A DNA stretch of 64,000 nt from Acetobacterium sp. KB-1 (GCF_003260995.1 NZ_CP030040.1:2272501-2336500), one strand, 5' to 3'. Counted from the first letter of the stretch, positions 24,989 to 36,279 are shown. Numbers and translations: made by a program. Notes: generated from the sequence alone by a model not told the origin.

Positions 24989-25528
24989 TTATTTTAAAGA
25001 TGGGTCCCGGGCTACCGCCGCCTTTTTAAACTCACGGTTGCCGATATGGCAATAACCTCCGGGGTTCTTTAACAGATAGTCCTGGTGATAAGCTTCTGCA
25101 GAGCTGTAGTTTTCAAGCGGCAATACTTCAATGGCCAGGGGCACCCCGTATTGCTGCCTTAACTGATCGACTGATTCTAATATCACCGCTTCATCGGAAG
25201 GATCCGAAAAATAAATGCCGGTACGGTATTGAGTGCCTCGATCATTCCCCTGACGATTGACCGCTACCGGGTCGATGACTTCAAAATACAGACTTAACAA
25301 AAATGGTAAGCTGATCACTTGATTGTCATAAAGCACCTTAACGACTTCAGCATGCCCGGTATTTCCATGGCACACATCCTCATAGGAGGGATTCGGGGTT
25401 TTTCCGTTGGCATAACCCACCTCCGTCTTAACAACCCCTCTGATGGCTTTAAAATACATTTCCGTTCCCCAGAAACAACCTCCAGCCAAAACGATTTCTT
25501 TGCTGTTTTCTTTTTTATTGTTTTCCAT
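24989..25528 (-). CDS. msrA: Peptide methionine sulfoxide reductase MsrA
   Basis: A 179-residue enzyme that reduces methionine-S-sulfoxide in proteins and free methionine. The catalytic motif GGCFWGTE places the active cysteine at residue 18; GYANG, GHAEVVKVLYD and YHQDYLLKNPGGYCHIGN are family motifs. No MsrB domain is fused. It starts one base after the stop of the preceding alpha/beta hydrolase gene, so the two are in one operon. It protects this anaerobe's proteins from oxidants. Confidence 0.95.
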   Translation of the reverse strand: MENNKKENSKEIVLAGGCFWGTEMYFKAIRGVVKTEVGYANGKTPNPSYEDVCHGNTGHAEVVKVLYDNQVISLPFLLSLYFEVIDPVAVNRQGNDRGTQYRTGIYFSDPSDEAVILESVDQLRQQYGVPLAIEVLPLENYSSAEAYHQDYLLKNPGGYCHIGNREFKKAAVARDPSLK

Positions 25529-25529
25529 A

Positions 25530-26270
25530 TCAATTTCCTTTCCAGATTTCCATAATTTTTGCTATTGTTATCGCTTGCTGTTCAGCCGATGAAATAGATG
25601 CGATCCCATCGCCGGACTGTTCTCCATAATTACCGAATCCGCTATGATTACCACCTGCTATTTCATAATAACGGGCCGTGACCGGCAGCTTATTTCGGCC
25701 TTCGGTAAAGCCCTGTTGGTTAATAATCTGATCTTCGCTGCCATATAGAGTCACTACCGAATGACTGCTCTGAGAAAGCGATTCATTGGGATAAGCACCT
25801 AATAAAGTCAGCCCCGCTACCTTGTCTTCATGTTCGGCCAGATAGTCCGAAGCCATGGCGCCGCCCAAAGAGTGACCCACCATGATCCAATGCTCGATCT
25901 CCGGCAACGCTTCCAACACCTTGTCAGCACCGTTTGCATTAAACACGGCCAGATTAAAGGGCATCCCCACAATCACAGCCGGATAGCCTTGTTCCGCCAG
26001 TGAGCGCATCAGCGGAGCATAAGCGATATCTTCCACCTTACCACCGGGGTAAAAGATAAAACCCGTTTCATCCTGACCTGTTGTTGGCATAAATATGGTC
26101 AGATTTCCTTCTTCCCTGACAATTACCTGATTTCCTGAGATCAGGGCCTCATGGGCAGTTTGATCAGCATGGTAATAATCTCCCAGATAGGTCAATGTTA
26201 TAATGACAAGCGCCACCAATACCATTCCAATTATTTTGCTGATACGTATTAAGCTTTGCCCTTGTTTCAT
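25530..26270 (-). CDS. Membrane-anchored alpha/beta hydrolase
   Basis: A 246-residue protein with an N-terminal membrane helix (IIGMVLVALVIITLTYLG) and an outside-facing alpha/beta hydrolase domain. The nucleophile elbow is GHSLGGA, the acid is probably D in LYGSEDQII, and the His is in GGNHSGFG. The start at 26270 (MKQGQSLIR) has AGGAG nine bases upstream; the longer frame is not supported. It precedes msrA. The substrate is unknown; the fold belongs to the broad PF12695-like esterase group. Confidence 0.82.
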   Translation of the reverse strand: MKQGQSLIRISKIIGMVLVALVIITLTYLGDYYHADQTAHEALISGNQVIVREEGNLTIFMPTTGQDETGFIFYPGGKVEDIAYAPLMRSLAEQGYPAVIVGMPFNLAVFNANGADKVLEALPEIEHWIMVGHSLGGAMASDYLAEHEDKVAGLTLLGAYPNESLSQSSHSVVTLYGSEDQIINQQGFTEGRNKLPVTARYYEIAGGNHSGFGNYGEQSGDGIASISSAEQQAITIAKIMEIWKGN

Positions 26271-26382
26271 AACCATCTGCTCCTTTTCATTCCAAAATGA
26301 CATGATAATACAGATTTGCTCTATTTTATACCCCAACCCGTTATAAAACAACATTTAAGTCATTTTAACATTTTTCAAAAAA

Positions 26383-26410
26383 TAAAAAAACCGCAATCAC
26401 TGCGGTTTTG
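26383..26410 (-). terminator. Terminator of the tRNA operon
   Basis: AAAACCGCA and TGCGGTTTT form a stem followed on the minus strand by seven T and more T-rich sequence, about 10 bp past the 3' end of tRNA-Lys. Confidence 0.9.
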
Positions 26411-26418
26411 ATTTCAAA

Positions 26419-26494
26419 TGGTGACCCATGGGCGACTTGAACGCCCGACACCCTGATTAAAAGTCAGATGCTCTACCAACTGAGCTAATGGGTC
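26419..26494 (-). tRNA. tRNA-Lys (anticodon TTT)
   Basis: A full cloverleaf of 76 bases including an encoded CCA: acceptor GACCCAT pairs with ATGGGTC, D-arm AGCTCAGTTGGTAGAGC, anticodon loop CTTTTAA, T-arm GGGCGTTCAAGTCGCCC. It is the last gene of the five-gene operon. Confidence 0.97.
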
Positions 26495-26567
26495 ATGCTA
26501 TAATTTACTTTTTGTTTGTCTCCAAACGATAATGAATACTCAACTTTGCCTAACTAAGCGATTCACA

Positions 26568-26602
26568 CAAAAATGTTCACTTCCTTCGGTCGTGCATTTT
26601 TG
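26568..26602. other. Hairpin between tRNA genes
   Basis: CAAAAATG and CATTTTTG form an 8-bp stem around a loop with further CAC/GTG pairing. It lies in the 170-bp gap between tRNA-Gln and tRNA-Lys and joins the duplicated tRNA-Lys fragment. It may be a processing signal or scar of a rearrangement. Confidence 0.45.
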
Positions 26603-26615
26603 GTTCTCTGCTTTG

Positions 26616-26636
26616 CAACTGAGCTAATGGGTCATG
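26616..26636 (-). pseudogene. Partial copy of tRNA-Lys (first 20 bases)
   Basis: Twenty-one bases are identical to 26477-26497, the acceptor 5' strand and D-arm start of tRNA-Lys. The rest of the tRNA is missing. It lies 139 bp upstream of the real gene in the same operon. Confidence 0.8.
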
Positions 26637-26667
26637 TCTTTTTTCTGTCTTCTCTGCCGAGCAAAAG

Positions 26668-26743
26668 TGGCAGGGGTAGCAGGACTCGAACCTACGGATG
26701 CAAGAATCAAAATCTTGTGCCTTACCAACTTGGCTATACCCCT
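26668..26743 (-). tRNA. tRNA-Gln (anticodon TTG)
   Basis: A 76-base cloverleaf with encoded CCA: acceptor AGGGGTA pairs with TACCCCT, anticodon loop within GATTTTGATTC, T-arm with GGTTCGAGTCC. The first pair is A-U rather than the common U-A of tRNA-Gln. Confidence 0.95.
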
Positions 26744-26764
26744 ATTAATATAATGCTATTGAAA

Positions 26765-26842
26765 TGGGGTGGATAATGGGACTCGAACCCACAACTTCCG
26801 GAATCACAATCCGACGCTCTAACCGATTGAACTATACCCACC
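26765..26842 (-). tRNA. tRNA-His (anticodon GTG)
   Basis: The cloverleaf has acceptor GTGGGTA with TATCCAC, an extra 5' G opposite C73 as required for tRNA-His, anticodon loop TTGTGAT, T-arm GTGGGTTCGAGTCCCAT and encoded CCA. Confidence 0.96.
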
Positions 26843-26866
26843 ACGAGATAAATACGATAAAATAAA

Positions 26867-26943
26867 TGGTGCGCCTGAGAGGATTCGAACCTCTGGCACA
26901 CGGCTTAGAAGGCCGTTGCTCTATCCTACTGAGCTACAGGCGC
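26867..26943 (-). tRNA. tRNA-Arg (anticodon TCT)
   Basis: A 77-base cloverleaf: acceptor GCGCCTG with CAGGCGC, D-arm AGCTCAGTAGGATAGAGC, anticodon loop CTTCTAA, T-arm AGAGGTTCGAATCCTCT, A73 and encoded CCA. Confidence 0.97.
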
Positions 26944-26962
26944 TCAATTCTTTTCGCAAAAA

Positions 26963-27036
26963 TGGAGCGGGTGAAGGGAATCGGACCCTCGCGACTGGCT
27001 TGGAAGGCCAGGGCTCTACCACTGAGCTACACCCGC
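26963..27036 (-). tRNA. tRNA-Gly (anticodon TCC)
   Basis: A 74-base cloverleaf: acceptor GCGGGTG with CACCCGC, anticodon loop CTTCCAA, T-arm GAGGGTCCGATTCCCTT and encoded CCA. It is the first gene of the operon. Confidence 0.97.
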
Positions 27037-27061
27037 ATTGCCTCTCTTAGAGACAAGTGTT

Positions 27062-27090
27062 AGTATACTTTAAATAGAAAGAGTTGTCAA
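27062..27090 (-). promoter_or_regulatory. Promoter of the tRNA operon
   Basis: Minus-strand TTGACA (27090-27085) and TATACT (27067-27062) with a 17-bp spacer, about 25 bp before the 5' end of tRNA-Gly. It would drive all five tRNAs. Confidence 0.85.
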
Positions 27091-27166
27091 CTACTTTTTA
27101 TTTTTTATTTGATGCTCGCTTTATTTTGCAAACACACCGTAATCCGTCATCAAAAAATGAAATGTC

Positions 27167-27949
27167 TTAGACGGTTTTAATGCCCACACCTTTTTTAAAA
27201 ATATGCGCCGCCACTAAAAATACACTAATAACAAGGCCAATTGTTAAAATAACATGAATCACAATATTGCCTTCACATACCCCAATATAGGCATATCGGG
27301 AAACATTAACCAGGGGATAGATCGGGTTTATGTATTTAATGGAAGATAATAATCCCGGCAACTTTGAAATTTCAAAAAACACACCACCTAAATAGGTAAG
27401 AGGCGTAATGATAATTGCCAATGCAAAATTCATCTTTTCAAAGTTATCCAGCACCAGCCCGGCAATCAAACCCAGTGATGCGAAGACAAAGGATGTTGCG
27501 GTTAATGCCAATACAAAAAACAGTGGATGCACTACTTCATAACCGACAAAGAAAATTGTTGCCGCATAGGTTAGAATACCCACCAGCACCCCACGAAACA
27601 TCCCCCCAAAAACAAAGGCCAGAATTTTTTCGGTAATTGAGATCGGGTAGCTGTTTAAATCCTGAATGGTATTCTGAAATTTTTGCGAAATCATTGAAAA
27701 CGCCGGATTTTGAAACGCGGCAAAAATCGCCCCCATTGTCGCTAAGCCGGGCACTAAAAAATTAAGATAACTAATCCCTTCGATCCCGACCTCCCTGGTT
27801 TGAAGCATCCCCCCAAAGATTAACATGTATAAAATGTTTGAAATAAGCGGAGCCAGAACCGTCTGAACTGGCACCTTCATAAACCGATGAATTTCCTTGT
27901 TCAGGAGGGTTAAAAATCCAATTCTATTGTAAAATATCCTGTTTTTCAT
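27167..27949 (-). CDS. ABC-2 type transporter permease
   Basis: A 260-residue membrane protein with six hydrophobic segments, of the ABC-2 (NodJ/DrrB-like) type; the stretch LVPGLATMGAIFAAFQNPAFS and the PLTYLGGVFFEI motif are typical. It starts 8 bases after its ATPase partner stops, and AGGAG lies in that gap. The two form an exporter of unknown substrate (drug, lipid or polysaccharide are usual for the family). Confidence 0.9.
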   Translation of the reverse strand: MKNRIFYNRIGFLTLLNKEIHRFMKVPVQTVLAPLISNILYMLIFGGMLQTREVGIEGISYLNFLVPGLATMGAIFAAFQNPAFSMISQKFQNTIQDLNSYPISITEKILAFVFGGMFRGVLVGILTYAATIFFVGYEVVHPLFFVLALTATSFVFASLGLIAGLVLDNFEKMNFALAIIITPLTYLGGVFFEISKLPGLLSSIKYINPIYPLVNVSRYAYIGVCEGNIVIHVILTIGLVISVFLVAAHIFKKGVGIKTV

Positions 27950-27957
27950 CTGTTCTC

Positions 27958-28863
27958 CTAATGTTTGATGATATTTAAATAAATATCTTCGAGCTTTGGT
28001 CTTTCCACCACCAGATTAGTAAATTCCATGTTTTTCTCTGACAGTTGTCGAAAGACTTTGGACAAGTCCTTCTTTGAGGCCTTCAATTGAAGTCTGGTTT
28101 TGTCTTCGATATGCGGGTGGTAGTCACTTAAAAAATCAAAATCAGCTAGACTTAGCTCATCTTCAAAATGAACTTCAATGATGGATTCCCGGGAAAACGC
28201 ATCCATCAACTCTTCTTTAGGCTCATCGGCAATAATTTTTCCACCATCAATAATTACAATCCGCTTACACAGTTTTTCGGCTTCCTCAATATAATGAGTG
28301 GTCAGGATGATGGTGGTACCCGATTCATGCAGCTTAACCAGAAAATCATATAAGGTATGCCGCATTTCAATATCGACTCCTGCTGTCGGTTCGTCCAGAA
28401 TCAGAATTTTGGGTTTATGAACCAATGCCTTGGCGATTAAAAATCGCCGTCGCATCCCTCCGGATAGATCCCGGATTCTGGCGCTTCTCTTTTCGGTTAA
28501 GTACAAAGCGTCCAGAACTTCATCGATGTATTCCTTGTTATCCTTGATCCCGAAATAGCCGGACTGTTTTTTTAGCGCTTCATCTACGGTAAAAACAAAA
28601 TCATACCCGGTATCCTGGGGCACAATGCCAATAATCTTTTTTGTTTCAAGCTCATTTCTGTCGAGGCTGTACCCGCCGATACTGACATCTCCCCGGGTCT
28701 TTTTTACATTACCGGCAAGAATATTGATCAGGGTACTTTTTCCCGCCCCATTTTGCCCCAGCAAGGCGGTAAATTCGCCTTCTAAAATTTCTAGATTGAT
28801 ATTTTTTAAAGCCTCTTTTTTCCCTTTTTGATAGGTCATTGATACATCTTTAATACTCAGCAT
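27958..28863 (-). CDS. ABC transporter ATP-binding protein (DrrA/NodI-like)
   Basis: A 301-residue ATPase with Walker A GQNGAGKSTLI, signature LSGGMRRRF, Walker B ILILDEPTAGVD and the H-loop LTTHYIEEAE. The LSGGM-R-R-R form and the C-terminal extension (about residues 225-301) are common in DrrA/NodI-type exporters. It is read just before its permease. GGAGG precedes the start. Confidence 0.93.
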   Translation of the reverse strand: MLSIKDVSMTYQKGKKEALKNINLEILEGEFTALLGQNGAGKSTLINILAGNVKKTRGDVSIGGYSLDRNELETKKIIGIVPQDTGYDFVFTVDEALKKQSGYFGIKDNKEYIDEVLDALYLTEKRSARIRDLSGGMRRRFLIAKALVHKPKILILDEPTAGVDIEMRHTLYDFLVKLHESGTTIILTTHYIEEAEKLCKRIVIIDGGKIIADEPKEELMDAFSRESIIEVHFEDELSLADFDFLSDYHPHIEDKTRLQLKASKKDLSKVFRQLSEKNMEFTNLVVERPKLEDIYLNIIKH

Positions 28864-28890
28864 TGATTGCCTCCTTTTTCCGTCTTTCTG

Positions 28891-29376
28891 TCAGTCGCGC
28901 CAAAGCGGGATGATTTTTGCGTTAATTTCGCCATTCTCAATGATAATCAATCCATAGCTTTCAGGATCTCCCATTCTGGGAGCCCCCACCGAGCCAGGGT
29001 TCATCATTAGAATGCGGCCATCATCTTCGATATAAGCGTGGTGGGTATGACCATAAAGAATCACCTCGGCCTTTTTTTCCAACCCGGCAACGTAAAGACG
29101 GTGCAAATCGTTCTTGACGCCGTACTTATGGCCATGGCAGGCAAAAAATTTAAAGCCGCCCAAAATGGTCTCCAGCGACATACTGCCATCATCAGCAAAA
29201 GAATCCAAATTGCCCTTCAGGATGTGGATGGGGGTATTTGTGATCGTACGCAGATAGAGGGCATCTTCGACATAGTCTCCAAGATGAATCATCACATCCA
29301 CTTGGCCCATCTCCTGGACGGCTTGTTTTACCGCTTTTAAATTACCATGGCTGTCACTCATTACACCAATTTTCAT
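28891..29376 (-). CDS. YfcE-type metallophosphoesterase
   Basis: A 161-residue phosphodiesterase of the calcineurin-like fold. Metal-binding motifs are DSHGN (residues 8-12), HLGDYVED, GNLD, CHGH and GHTHHA, in the order of YfcE/MJ0936 proteins. I use the start at 29376 (MKIGVMSDSHGN), which has GGAGG; the longer frame to 29526 overlaps rdgB and lacks one. It follows rdgB by about 50 bases, an arrangement common in Clostridia. The natural substrate is not known. Confidence 0.9.
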   Translation of the reverse strand: MKIGVMSDSHGNLKAVKQAVQEMGQVDVMIHLGDYVEDALYLRTITNTPIHILKGNLDSFADDGSMSLETILGGFKFFACHGHKYGVKNDLHRLYVAGLEKKAEVILYGHTHHAYIEDDGRILMMNPGSVGAPRMGDPESYGLIIIENGEINAKIIPLWRD

Positions 29377-29429
29377 TTTATCCTCCATCCCTTCCTTCTG
29401 CTTAATTAAAGGATCCGATTGTCCTGTTT

Positions 29430-30029
29430 TTAAAGTGCCTGATTCAACAGTTCCCGAGCCTTTGCAATAGCGACCGCCCGATGACTCAACCGATTTTTTT
29501 CTGCTTTGGTCATGTCTCCGTAGCAACGGCCAGACGCTTCATGGATAAACAGCGGGTCATAGCCGAATCCGCCAACACCGCAATAATCAAAGGCAATTTT
29601 CCCCCGGACCAGACCTTCGCAGCATAACTCCCGTCCATCAGGCAGAATCATCGCGATGACGGTGATAAAAGCAGCTCCCCGATTCATTTCCGGCACATCT
29701 GCCATTTCCTTTAAAAGCTTTTTATTATTATCTGCATAGGTGGCCTCTTCTCCTGCATAACGAGCCGAATAAATCCCCGGAGCCCCATTAAGGCAATCAA
29801 CCGATAAGCCGGAGTCGTCGCCCATAATGATCAGGTCTTTTCCCTTAACAAGGGGCTGTAACGCCCGCACCTTTATCAGCGCATTCGCTTCATAGGTTTG
29901 ACCATCTTCAATGATGTCAATGTCAATGCCAAAATCCTTCATCGTCTTGACTTCAAAATCCGCTCCCAACATCGTCTTCAGTTCTCTGGCCTTATCCGGA
30001 TTACCGGTGGCTAAAAGTATTGTTCTCAT
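29430..30029 (-). CDS. rdgB: XTP/dITP diphosphatase (non-canonical purine NTP pyrophosphatase)
   Basis: A 199-residue RdgB/HAM1 enzyme that hydrolyses dITP, ITP and XTP to keep damaged purines out of nucleic acids. Family motifs seen are LLATGNPDKARELK, the SDSGL-like MGDDSGLSVDCLNGAPGIYSARYAG region, and GFGYDPLFI with the final LSHRAVAIAK. An ATG two codons earlier (30035) is also possible; the difference is two residues. It follows rph by about 10 bases, as in many Firmicutes. Confidence 0.94.
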   Translation of the reverse strand: MRTILLATGNPDKARELKTMLGADFEVKTMKDFGIDIDIIEDGQTYEANALIKVRALQPLVKGKDLIIMGDDSGLSVDCLNGAPGIYSARYAGEEATYADNNKKLLKEMADVPEMNRGAAFITVIAMILPDGRELCCEGLVRGKIAFDYCGVGGFGYDPLFIHEASGRCYGDMTKAEKNRLSHRAVAIAKARELLNQAL

Positions 30030-30042
30030 TATCATTTACCCG

Positions 30043-30792
30043 TTATTCCTGTAATGTACCTTTTTGGAAGGCGATGATTTTTTTAATGCTCGCTTCTCCG
30101 AGTTCTAACATCTTTTGAAGTTCTTCCTTTTTAAAGGGACGTTCTTCACCGGTTCCCTGAATTTCAATGATTTCGCCGGTTTCAGTCATGACCATGTTCA
30201 TATCAACCTCAGCGTTTGAATCTTCTTCATAACACAGGTCAACGATGGCTTCGCCCTCAAAAATCCCAACACTAGTAGCAGCGACAAAATTGGTAATTGG
30301 CATTGCTTTAATTTTCCCCTTTTCAATCAGATCTGATAAGGCATCATGGAGGGCCAGAAATGAACCGGTAATCGCCGCGGTCCGGGTTCCACCATCGGCC
30401 TGGATTACATCACAGTCAATCCAGATGGTCCGTTCCCCGAGCATTGAAAGGTCGATGACTGATCTCAGACTCCTGCCGATTAAGCGCTGGATTTCCATGG
30501 TTCGGCCATCGATTTTGCCACGGTTGCGATCGCGACTTTTACGGGTATTGGTTGATCCGGGAATCATTTCATACTCGGCAGTGATCCACCCCTTTTTCTG
30601 ACCTTTTAAAAATGGTGGTACCTTGTCTTCCACCATGGCGGTGCAAATGACTTTGGTATCGCCCACTTCAATGAGCACCGATCCCTGAGCATGTTTAATA
30701 AAATGTCGGGTAACCTTTATTGGTCTTAATTCATGGGCTTCCCGACCGTCAATCCGTTTTTTCTCTACATTAATTTCTTCACTGTTTTCCAT
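30043..30792 (-). CDS. rph: Ribonuclease PH
   Basis: A 249-residue phosphorolytic 3'-5' exoribonuclease that trims tRNA 3' ends. Motifs: [13 protein letters not shown] near the start, [15 protein letters not shown], the [19 protein letters not shown] stretch with the phosphate-binding arginines, and [18 protein letters not shown]. It is at the usual 240-250 residue length and is followed by rdgB in one operon. Confidence 0.96.
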   Translation of the reverse strand: MENSEEINVEKKRIDGREAHELRPIKVTRHFIKHAQGSVLIEVGDTKVICTAMVEDKVPPFLKGQKKGWITAEYEMIPGSTNTRKSRDRNRGKIDGRTMEIQRLIGRSLRSVIDLSMLGERTIWIDCDVIQADGGTRTAAITGSFLALHDALSDLIEKGKIKAMPITNFVAATSVGIFEGEAIVDLCYEEDSNAEVDMNMVMTETGEIIEIQGTGEERPFKKEELQKMLELGEASIKKIIAFQKGTLQE

Positions 30793-30823
30793 AGTTTTCC
30801 TTTATCTATTTCTCATTATTTAA

Positions 30824-30858
30824 GGGATTACCACAAATCTTGTAGTAACCCCTTAGTC
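30824..30858. terminator. Weak hairpin between gatB and rph
   Basis: AAGGG-TTAC and GTAA-CCCTT form a broken stem about 55 bp past the gatB stop with no real T-tract, so it is at best a weak terminator. Confidence 0.3.
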
Positions 30859-30911
30859 AAAATTTCTGTTTCTTAGTACCAACAATTGTTTTGCTTTATC
30901 TTATAAAAATC

Positions 30912-32357
30912 CTAACGATGCGATGCCAAATGTTTAGCTACAACCGCCCGAATAATTTCGTTAGCGACCTGGGCATTCGCTTTTCCTTTTGTTACTTTCA
31001 TCACCTGACCGGTTAAGAAGCCATAGGCTTTTTCATTACCGGCGCCTATATCTTCAACCGATTTGGGATTATCCGAAACGATTTTTTCAATGATGGCTTC
31101 CAGCTCGCTGCTGTCACTCATTTGCGCCAGACCCTTATCTTTAACAATATCGCCCGGGTTTTTGCCGGTACTAAACATTTCTTTTAAAACTTCTTTACCA
31201 GTGTTGCCACTGATTTCATTGTTTTTGACCAGTTTTAGCAACGCTACCAATTGCGTCGGAGTAATCGAAATATTTTCCATACTCAGTTCATTTTCTTTTA
31301 GTAATGGTGGAATTTCCACCATCATCCAGTTAGAAATCTGTTTGGGTTCATTATACAGCGCCACTGCTTCTTCAAAGAAGCGAGCGGTGACCCCCGTGGT
31401 TGTCAGCACCCCGGCATCGTATTCCGGTAGTTTATATTCATCAATATAGCGCTGTTTTTTGGCTTCCGGCAATTCCGGCAGTTCGCTTTTAATTTTTTCG
31501 ATGTAATCGGGTTCCAGCACAATCGGGACCAGATCCGGTTCCGGGAAGTAACGATAATCATGAGCTTCTTCCTTGCTTCGCAGTGAAGATGAGGTCCCTT
31601 TGGTGTCGTCCCACTTACGGGTTTCCTGAATAATCGTGTGACCTTTTTTAATCTCAATGATCTGTCGTTTGCTTTCGTATTGAACAGCCCGGATCAGCGC
31701 CCGGAACGAGTTTAAGTTTTTCATTTCAGTTCGGGTTCCCAATACTTCGCATCCTTTTTCCCGAATCGATAGATTCACGTCAAAACGCATCGAACCCTGT
31801 TCCATCTTACAGTCAGAGACGCCAGTATATTCCAGAATATTTCTGACCTTTTCGGCAAAGGCGCGGGCTTCCTCGGCACTGCGCAGATCCGGCTCGGTGA
31901 CGATCTCAATCAGCGGTACACCACAGCGGTTAACATCCAGAAGCGTCCCGTCGGCCGATTCATGAAGCAGCTTTCCGGCATCTTCTTCGATGTGAATACG
32001 GGTGATGCCGATGTCTTTTTTAACGCCATCGACTTCAATGCCAACTACGCCACCGGTACAGATCGGTAAATCAAACTGGGAGGTTTGATAGGCTTTGGGT
32101 AAATCCGGATAAAAATAGTTTTTTCGATCCATCTTGCTAAAGTGGGCAATTTCGCAATTAAGGGCTAAACCCGCCCGGGTGGCGTATTCAACGACTTTTT
32201 CATTCAGTACCGGTAACACCCCGGGCATCCCCAGGCAAACCGGGCAGGTATGAGTGTTTTCATCCTGGCCGAACTCGGTCGGACAGGAACAAAATATTTT
32301 TGTTTTTGTCCCCAACTCAATATGGATTTCCATTCCGATGACAATTTCATATTCCAT
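30912..32357 (-). CDS. gatB: Glutamyl-tRNA(Gln)/aspartyl-tRNA(Asn) amidotransferase subunit B
   Basis: A 481-residue protein of the GatB/GatE family that activates Glu-tRNA(Gln) (and Asp-tRNA(Asn)) for amidation. Motifs: YEIVIGMEIHIELGT, TCPVCLGMPGVLPVLN, zinc-binding FCSCP near residue 22 with the CPVC pair, KMDRKNYFYPDLPKAYQ, and the C-terminal YqeY-like helical tail. It follows gatA by 3 bases. This bacterium therefore makes Gln-tRNA indirectly, as most Firmicutes do. Confidence 0.97.
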   Translation of the reverse strand: MEYEIVIGMEIHIELGTKTKIFCSCPTEFGQDENTHTCPVCLGMPGVLPVLNEKVVEYATRAGLALNCEIAHFSKMDRKNYFYPDLPKAYQTSQFDLPICTGGVVGIEVDGVKKDIGITRIHIEEDAGKLLHESADGTLLDVNRCGVPLIEIVTEPDLRSAEEARAFAEKVRNILEYTGVSDCKMEQGSMRFDVNLSIREKGCEVLGTRTEMKNLNSFRALIRAVQYESKRQIIEIKKGHTIIQETRKWDDTKGTSSSLRSKEEAHDYRYFPEPDLVPIVLEPDYIEKIKSELPELPEAKKQRYIDEYKLPEYDAGVLTTTGVTARFFEEAVALYNEPKQISNWMMVEIPPLLKENELSMENISITPTQLVALLKLVKNNEISGNTGKEVLKEMFSTGKNPGDIVKDKGLAQMSDSSELEAIIEKIVSDNPKSVEDIGAGNEKAYGFLTGQVMKVTKGKANAQVANEIIRAVVAKHLASHR

Positions 32358-32360
32358 GAT

Positions 32361-33833
32361 TTAGACCTCCGTTCCCAATGGTGCTTTTAAATTTTTAAGG
32401 CCTGATTCCTGCTCAAAGGCCCAGGCTGTTTTTAACAGAGTCTCTTCACTTAAGATCGGCCCCAGCAACTGCATCCCAATCGGCATCCCGTTGTTGTCCA
32501 AACCGCAGGGAATTGAAGCCCCGGGAATTCCGGCAATGTTAACGGGTACCGTATAAATATCAGTGAGATACATCTCCAGCGGATTGCTGGTTTTTTCGCC
32601 GATGCCAAAGGCGGTAGTCGGTGCTGTTGGGGTCAAGAGCACATCGCAGCCGCTAAAGACCTGATCAAAGTCGGCTTTGATGATCGTTCGCACCTGCATC
32701 GCTTTTTTATAATAGGCATCATAGTAGCCAGAGCTGAGGGCATAGGTCCCCAGCATGATCCGTCGTTTGACCTCGTCGCCAAATCCCTGGCTTCTGGTTT
32801 TCTTGTAAAGATCAATCAGGTCATTGTATTCTTCGGCTCTAAAACCATAACGAATGCCATCATAACGGGCCAGATTGGAACTGGCTTCAGCGGACGAAAT
32901 CATATAATAGGCGGATAGGGCATAATCCAGATGTTGGAATGACACATCGACAATCGAAGCCCCCAGAGTTTTATAGATGACGATGGCATCTTCCAGGCTT
33001 TTGCGAACTTCCGGTTGGAGCCCTTCGCCGAAAAATTCTTTAGCCACGCCAATTTTCAAACCTTTGACCCCTTGTTTGAGGTTTTTAGTATAATCGATTT
33101 TTTTAAGATTAAGGGAGGTGGAATCCTTGGCATCATGACCAACAATGGTATTTAGCACCAGCGCGCAGTCTTGCACGTCCTTGGTGAACGGCCCAATCTG
33201 ATCAAGCGACGAAGCAAAGGCCACCAGACCATAGCGGGAGACCAGACCATAGGTCGGTTTCATCCCCACCACCCCACAAAATGAGGCGGGCTGACGGATC
33301 GATCCGCCGGTGTCTGATCCCAAGGCAAAAAAAGCCGTATCAGCAGCCACAGCAACCGCTGATCCGCCACTGGAACCGCCAGGTACCTTGTTTAAATCCC
33401 AGGGATTGTGAGTCGTTTTATAGGCTGAATTTTCAGTGGACGAACCCATCGCAAACTCATCCATATTGGTTTTCCCCAGCAAAATACCACCCTCTTCGCT
33501 AAGCCGTTGATAAACCTCGGCATTATAAGGAGGATTGAAGTTATCGAGCATTTTTGAGGCACAAGTGGTTAAGATTCCCTTAGTGCACATGTTATCTTTG
33601 AGTCCATAGGGAATTCCTTCCAATGGCGTTCTTTTTGCTCGCCCGGACAGCTCGGCATCTATTGCGGTAGCCGTTTCTAGCGCCGCTTCGGTCTGGAGAC
33701 TCAGATAAGCATCGGTCGCTTTTTCAACGATATTAATGCGGTTAACCACCGCTTGGGTTACCTCTGTAACGGTGACTTCTTTTTTATCCAGAAGGTCATT
33801 TATTTCGTGTATGGTTTTTTGATACAATTCCAT
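32361..33833 (-). CDS. gatA: Glutamyl-tRNA(Gln)/aspartyl-tRNA(Asn) amidotransferase subunit A
   Basis: A 490-residue amidase-signature enzyme that frees ammonia from glutamine for GatB. The Ser-cisSer-Lys triad lies in PYGLKDN (Lys), [17 protein letters not shown] and [16 protein letters not shown]. It follows gatC by 9 bases and overlaps no other gene. Length and motif order are normal for GatA. Confidence 0.97.
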   Translation of the reverse strand: MELYQKTIHEINDLLDKKEVTVTEVTQAVVNRINIVEKATDAYLSLQTEAALETATAIDAELSGRAKRTPLEGIPYGLKDNMCTKGILTTCASKMLDNFNPPYNAEVYQRLSEEGGILLGKTNMDEFAMGSSTENSAYKTTHNPWDLNKVPGGSSGGSAVAVAADTAFFALGSDTGGSIRQPASFCGVVGMKPTYGLVSRYGLVAFASSLDQIGPFTKDVQDCALVLNTIVGHDAKDSTSLNLKKIDYTKNLKQGVKGLKIGVAKEFFGEGLQPEVRKSLEDAIVIYKTLGASIVDVSFQHLDYALSAYYMISSAEASSNLARYDGIRYGFRAEEYNDLIDLYKKTRSQGFGDEVKRRIMLGTYALSSGYYDAYYKKAMQVRTIIKADFDQVFSGCDVLLTPTAPTTAFGIGEKTSNPLEMYLTDIYTVPVNIAGIPGASIPCGLDNNGMPIGMQLLGPILSEETLLKTAWAFEQESGLKNLKAPLGTEV

Positions 33834-33842
33834 TGTTGCCTC

Positions 33843-34130
33843 CTATTCCATAACCCGGGGAACCTTAAAGCACCCGGCTTCGCTCTCTGGCGCATTGGCC
33901 AAAGCTTCTTCATTACTCAGACAGGACTTAATTTCATCCTCCCGAAAGACATTCTGAACCGCCAGCACATGTTCGGTGGCTTTAATTTTAGAGGTGTCCA
34001 ATCCGCTTAAGGTTTCAGCATAATTAAGCACTGCACCCAGTTGCTCGGCCAGGGCGGTCACTTCATCCTCGGAAAATTCCAAACGGGCCAGATTGGCCAC
34101 GTAGGTGACATCTTCTCGTGTTAAACTCAT
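33843..34130 (-). CDS. gatC: Glutamyl-tRNA(Gln)/aspartyl-tRNA(Asn) amidotransferase subunit C
   Basis: A 95-residue small subunit that clamps GatA to GatB. It begins MSLTREDVTYVANLARLEFS and ends in the typical VPRVME. First gene of gatCAB; a 148-bp gap separates it from ligA and holds no clear regulatory RNA, only a small ATGCAC/GTGCAT hairpin near 34186-34205. Confidence 0.95.
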   Translation of the reverse strand: MSLTREDVTYVANLARLEFSEDEVTALAEQLGAVLNYAETLSGLDTSKIKATEHVLAVQNVFREDEIKSCLSNEEALANAPESEAGCFKVPRVME

Positions 34131-34278
34131 AGTGTTATCCTTTCTTTACTGTTGACTATCGATCTTACTTTTCTAATCAATTCATGATGCACTTCTTGTG
34201 CATTTTTTAAATAGCTCGGGCACTGATTTTTATCTTAACAGCCGGAGCCGTCAATTTGATTTTAAAAATCACCCTTCA

Positions 34279-36279
<2,001 letters not shown>

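Noticed and set aside
26573-27063. Short plus-strand frames across the tRNA region
   Set aside because: They cover tRNA genes on the other strand and have no start signal; translated antisense tRNA often gives GFEP-like words.
34186-34211. ATGCAC/GTGCAT hairpin before gatC as a terminator of ligA
   Set aside because: The T-run is on the plus strand only, while all nearby genes are on the minus strand; the stem is just six pairs.
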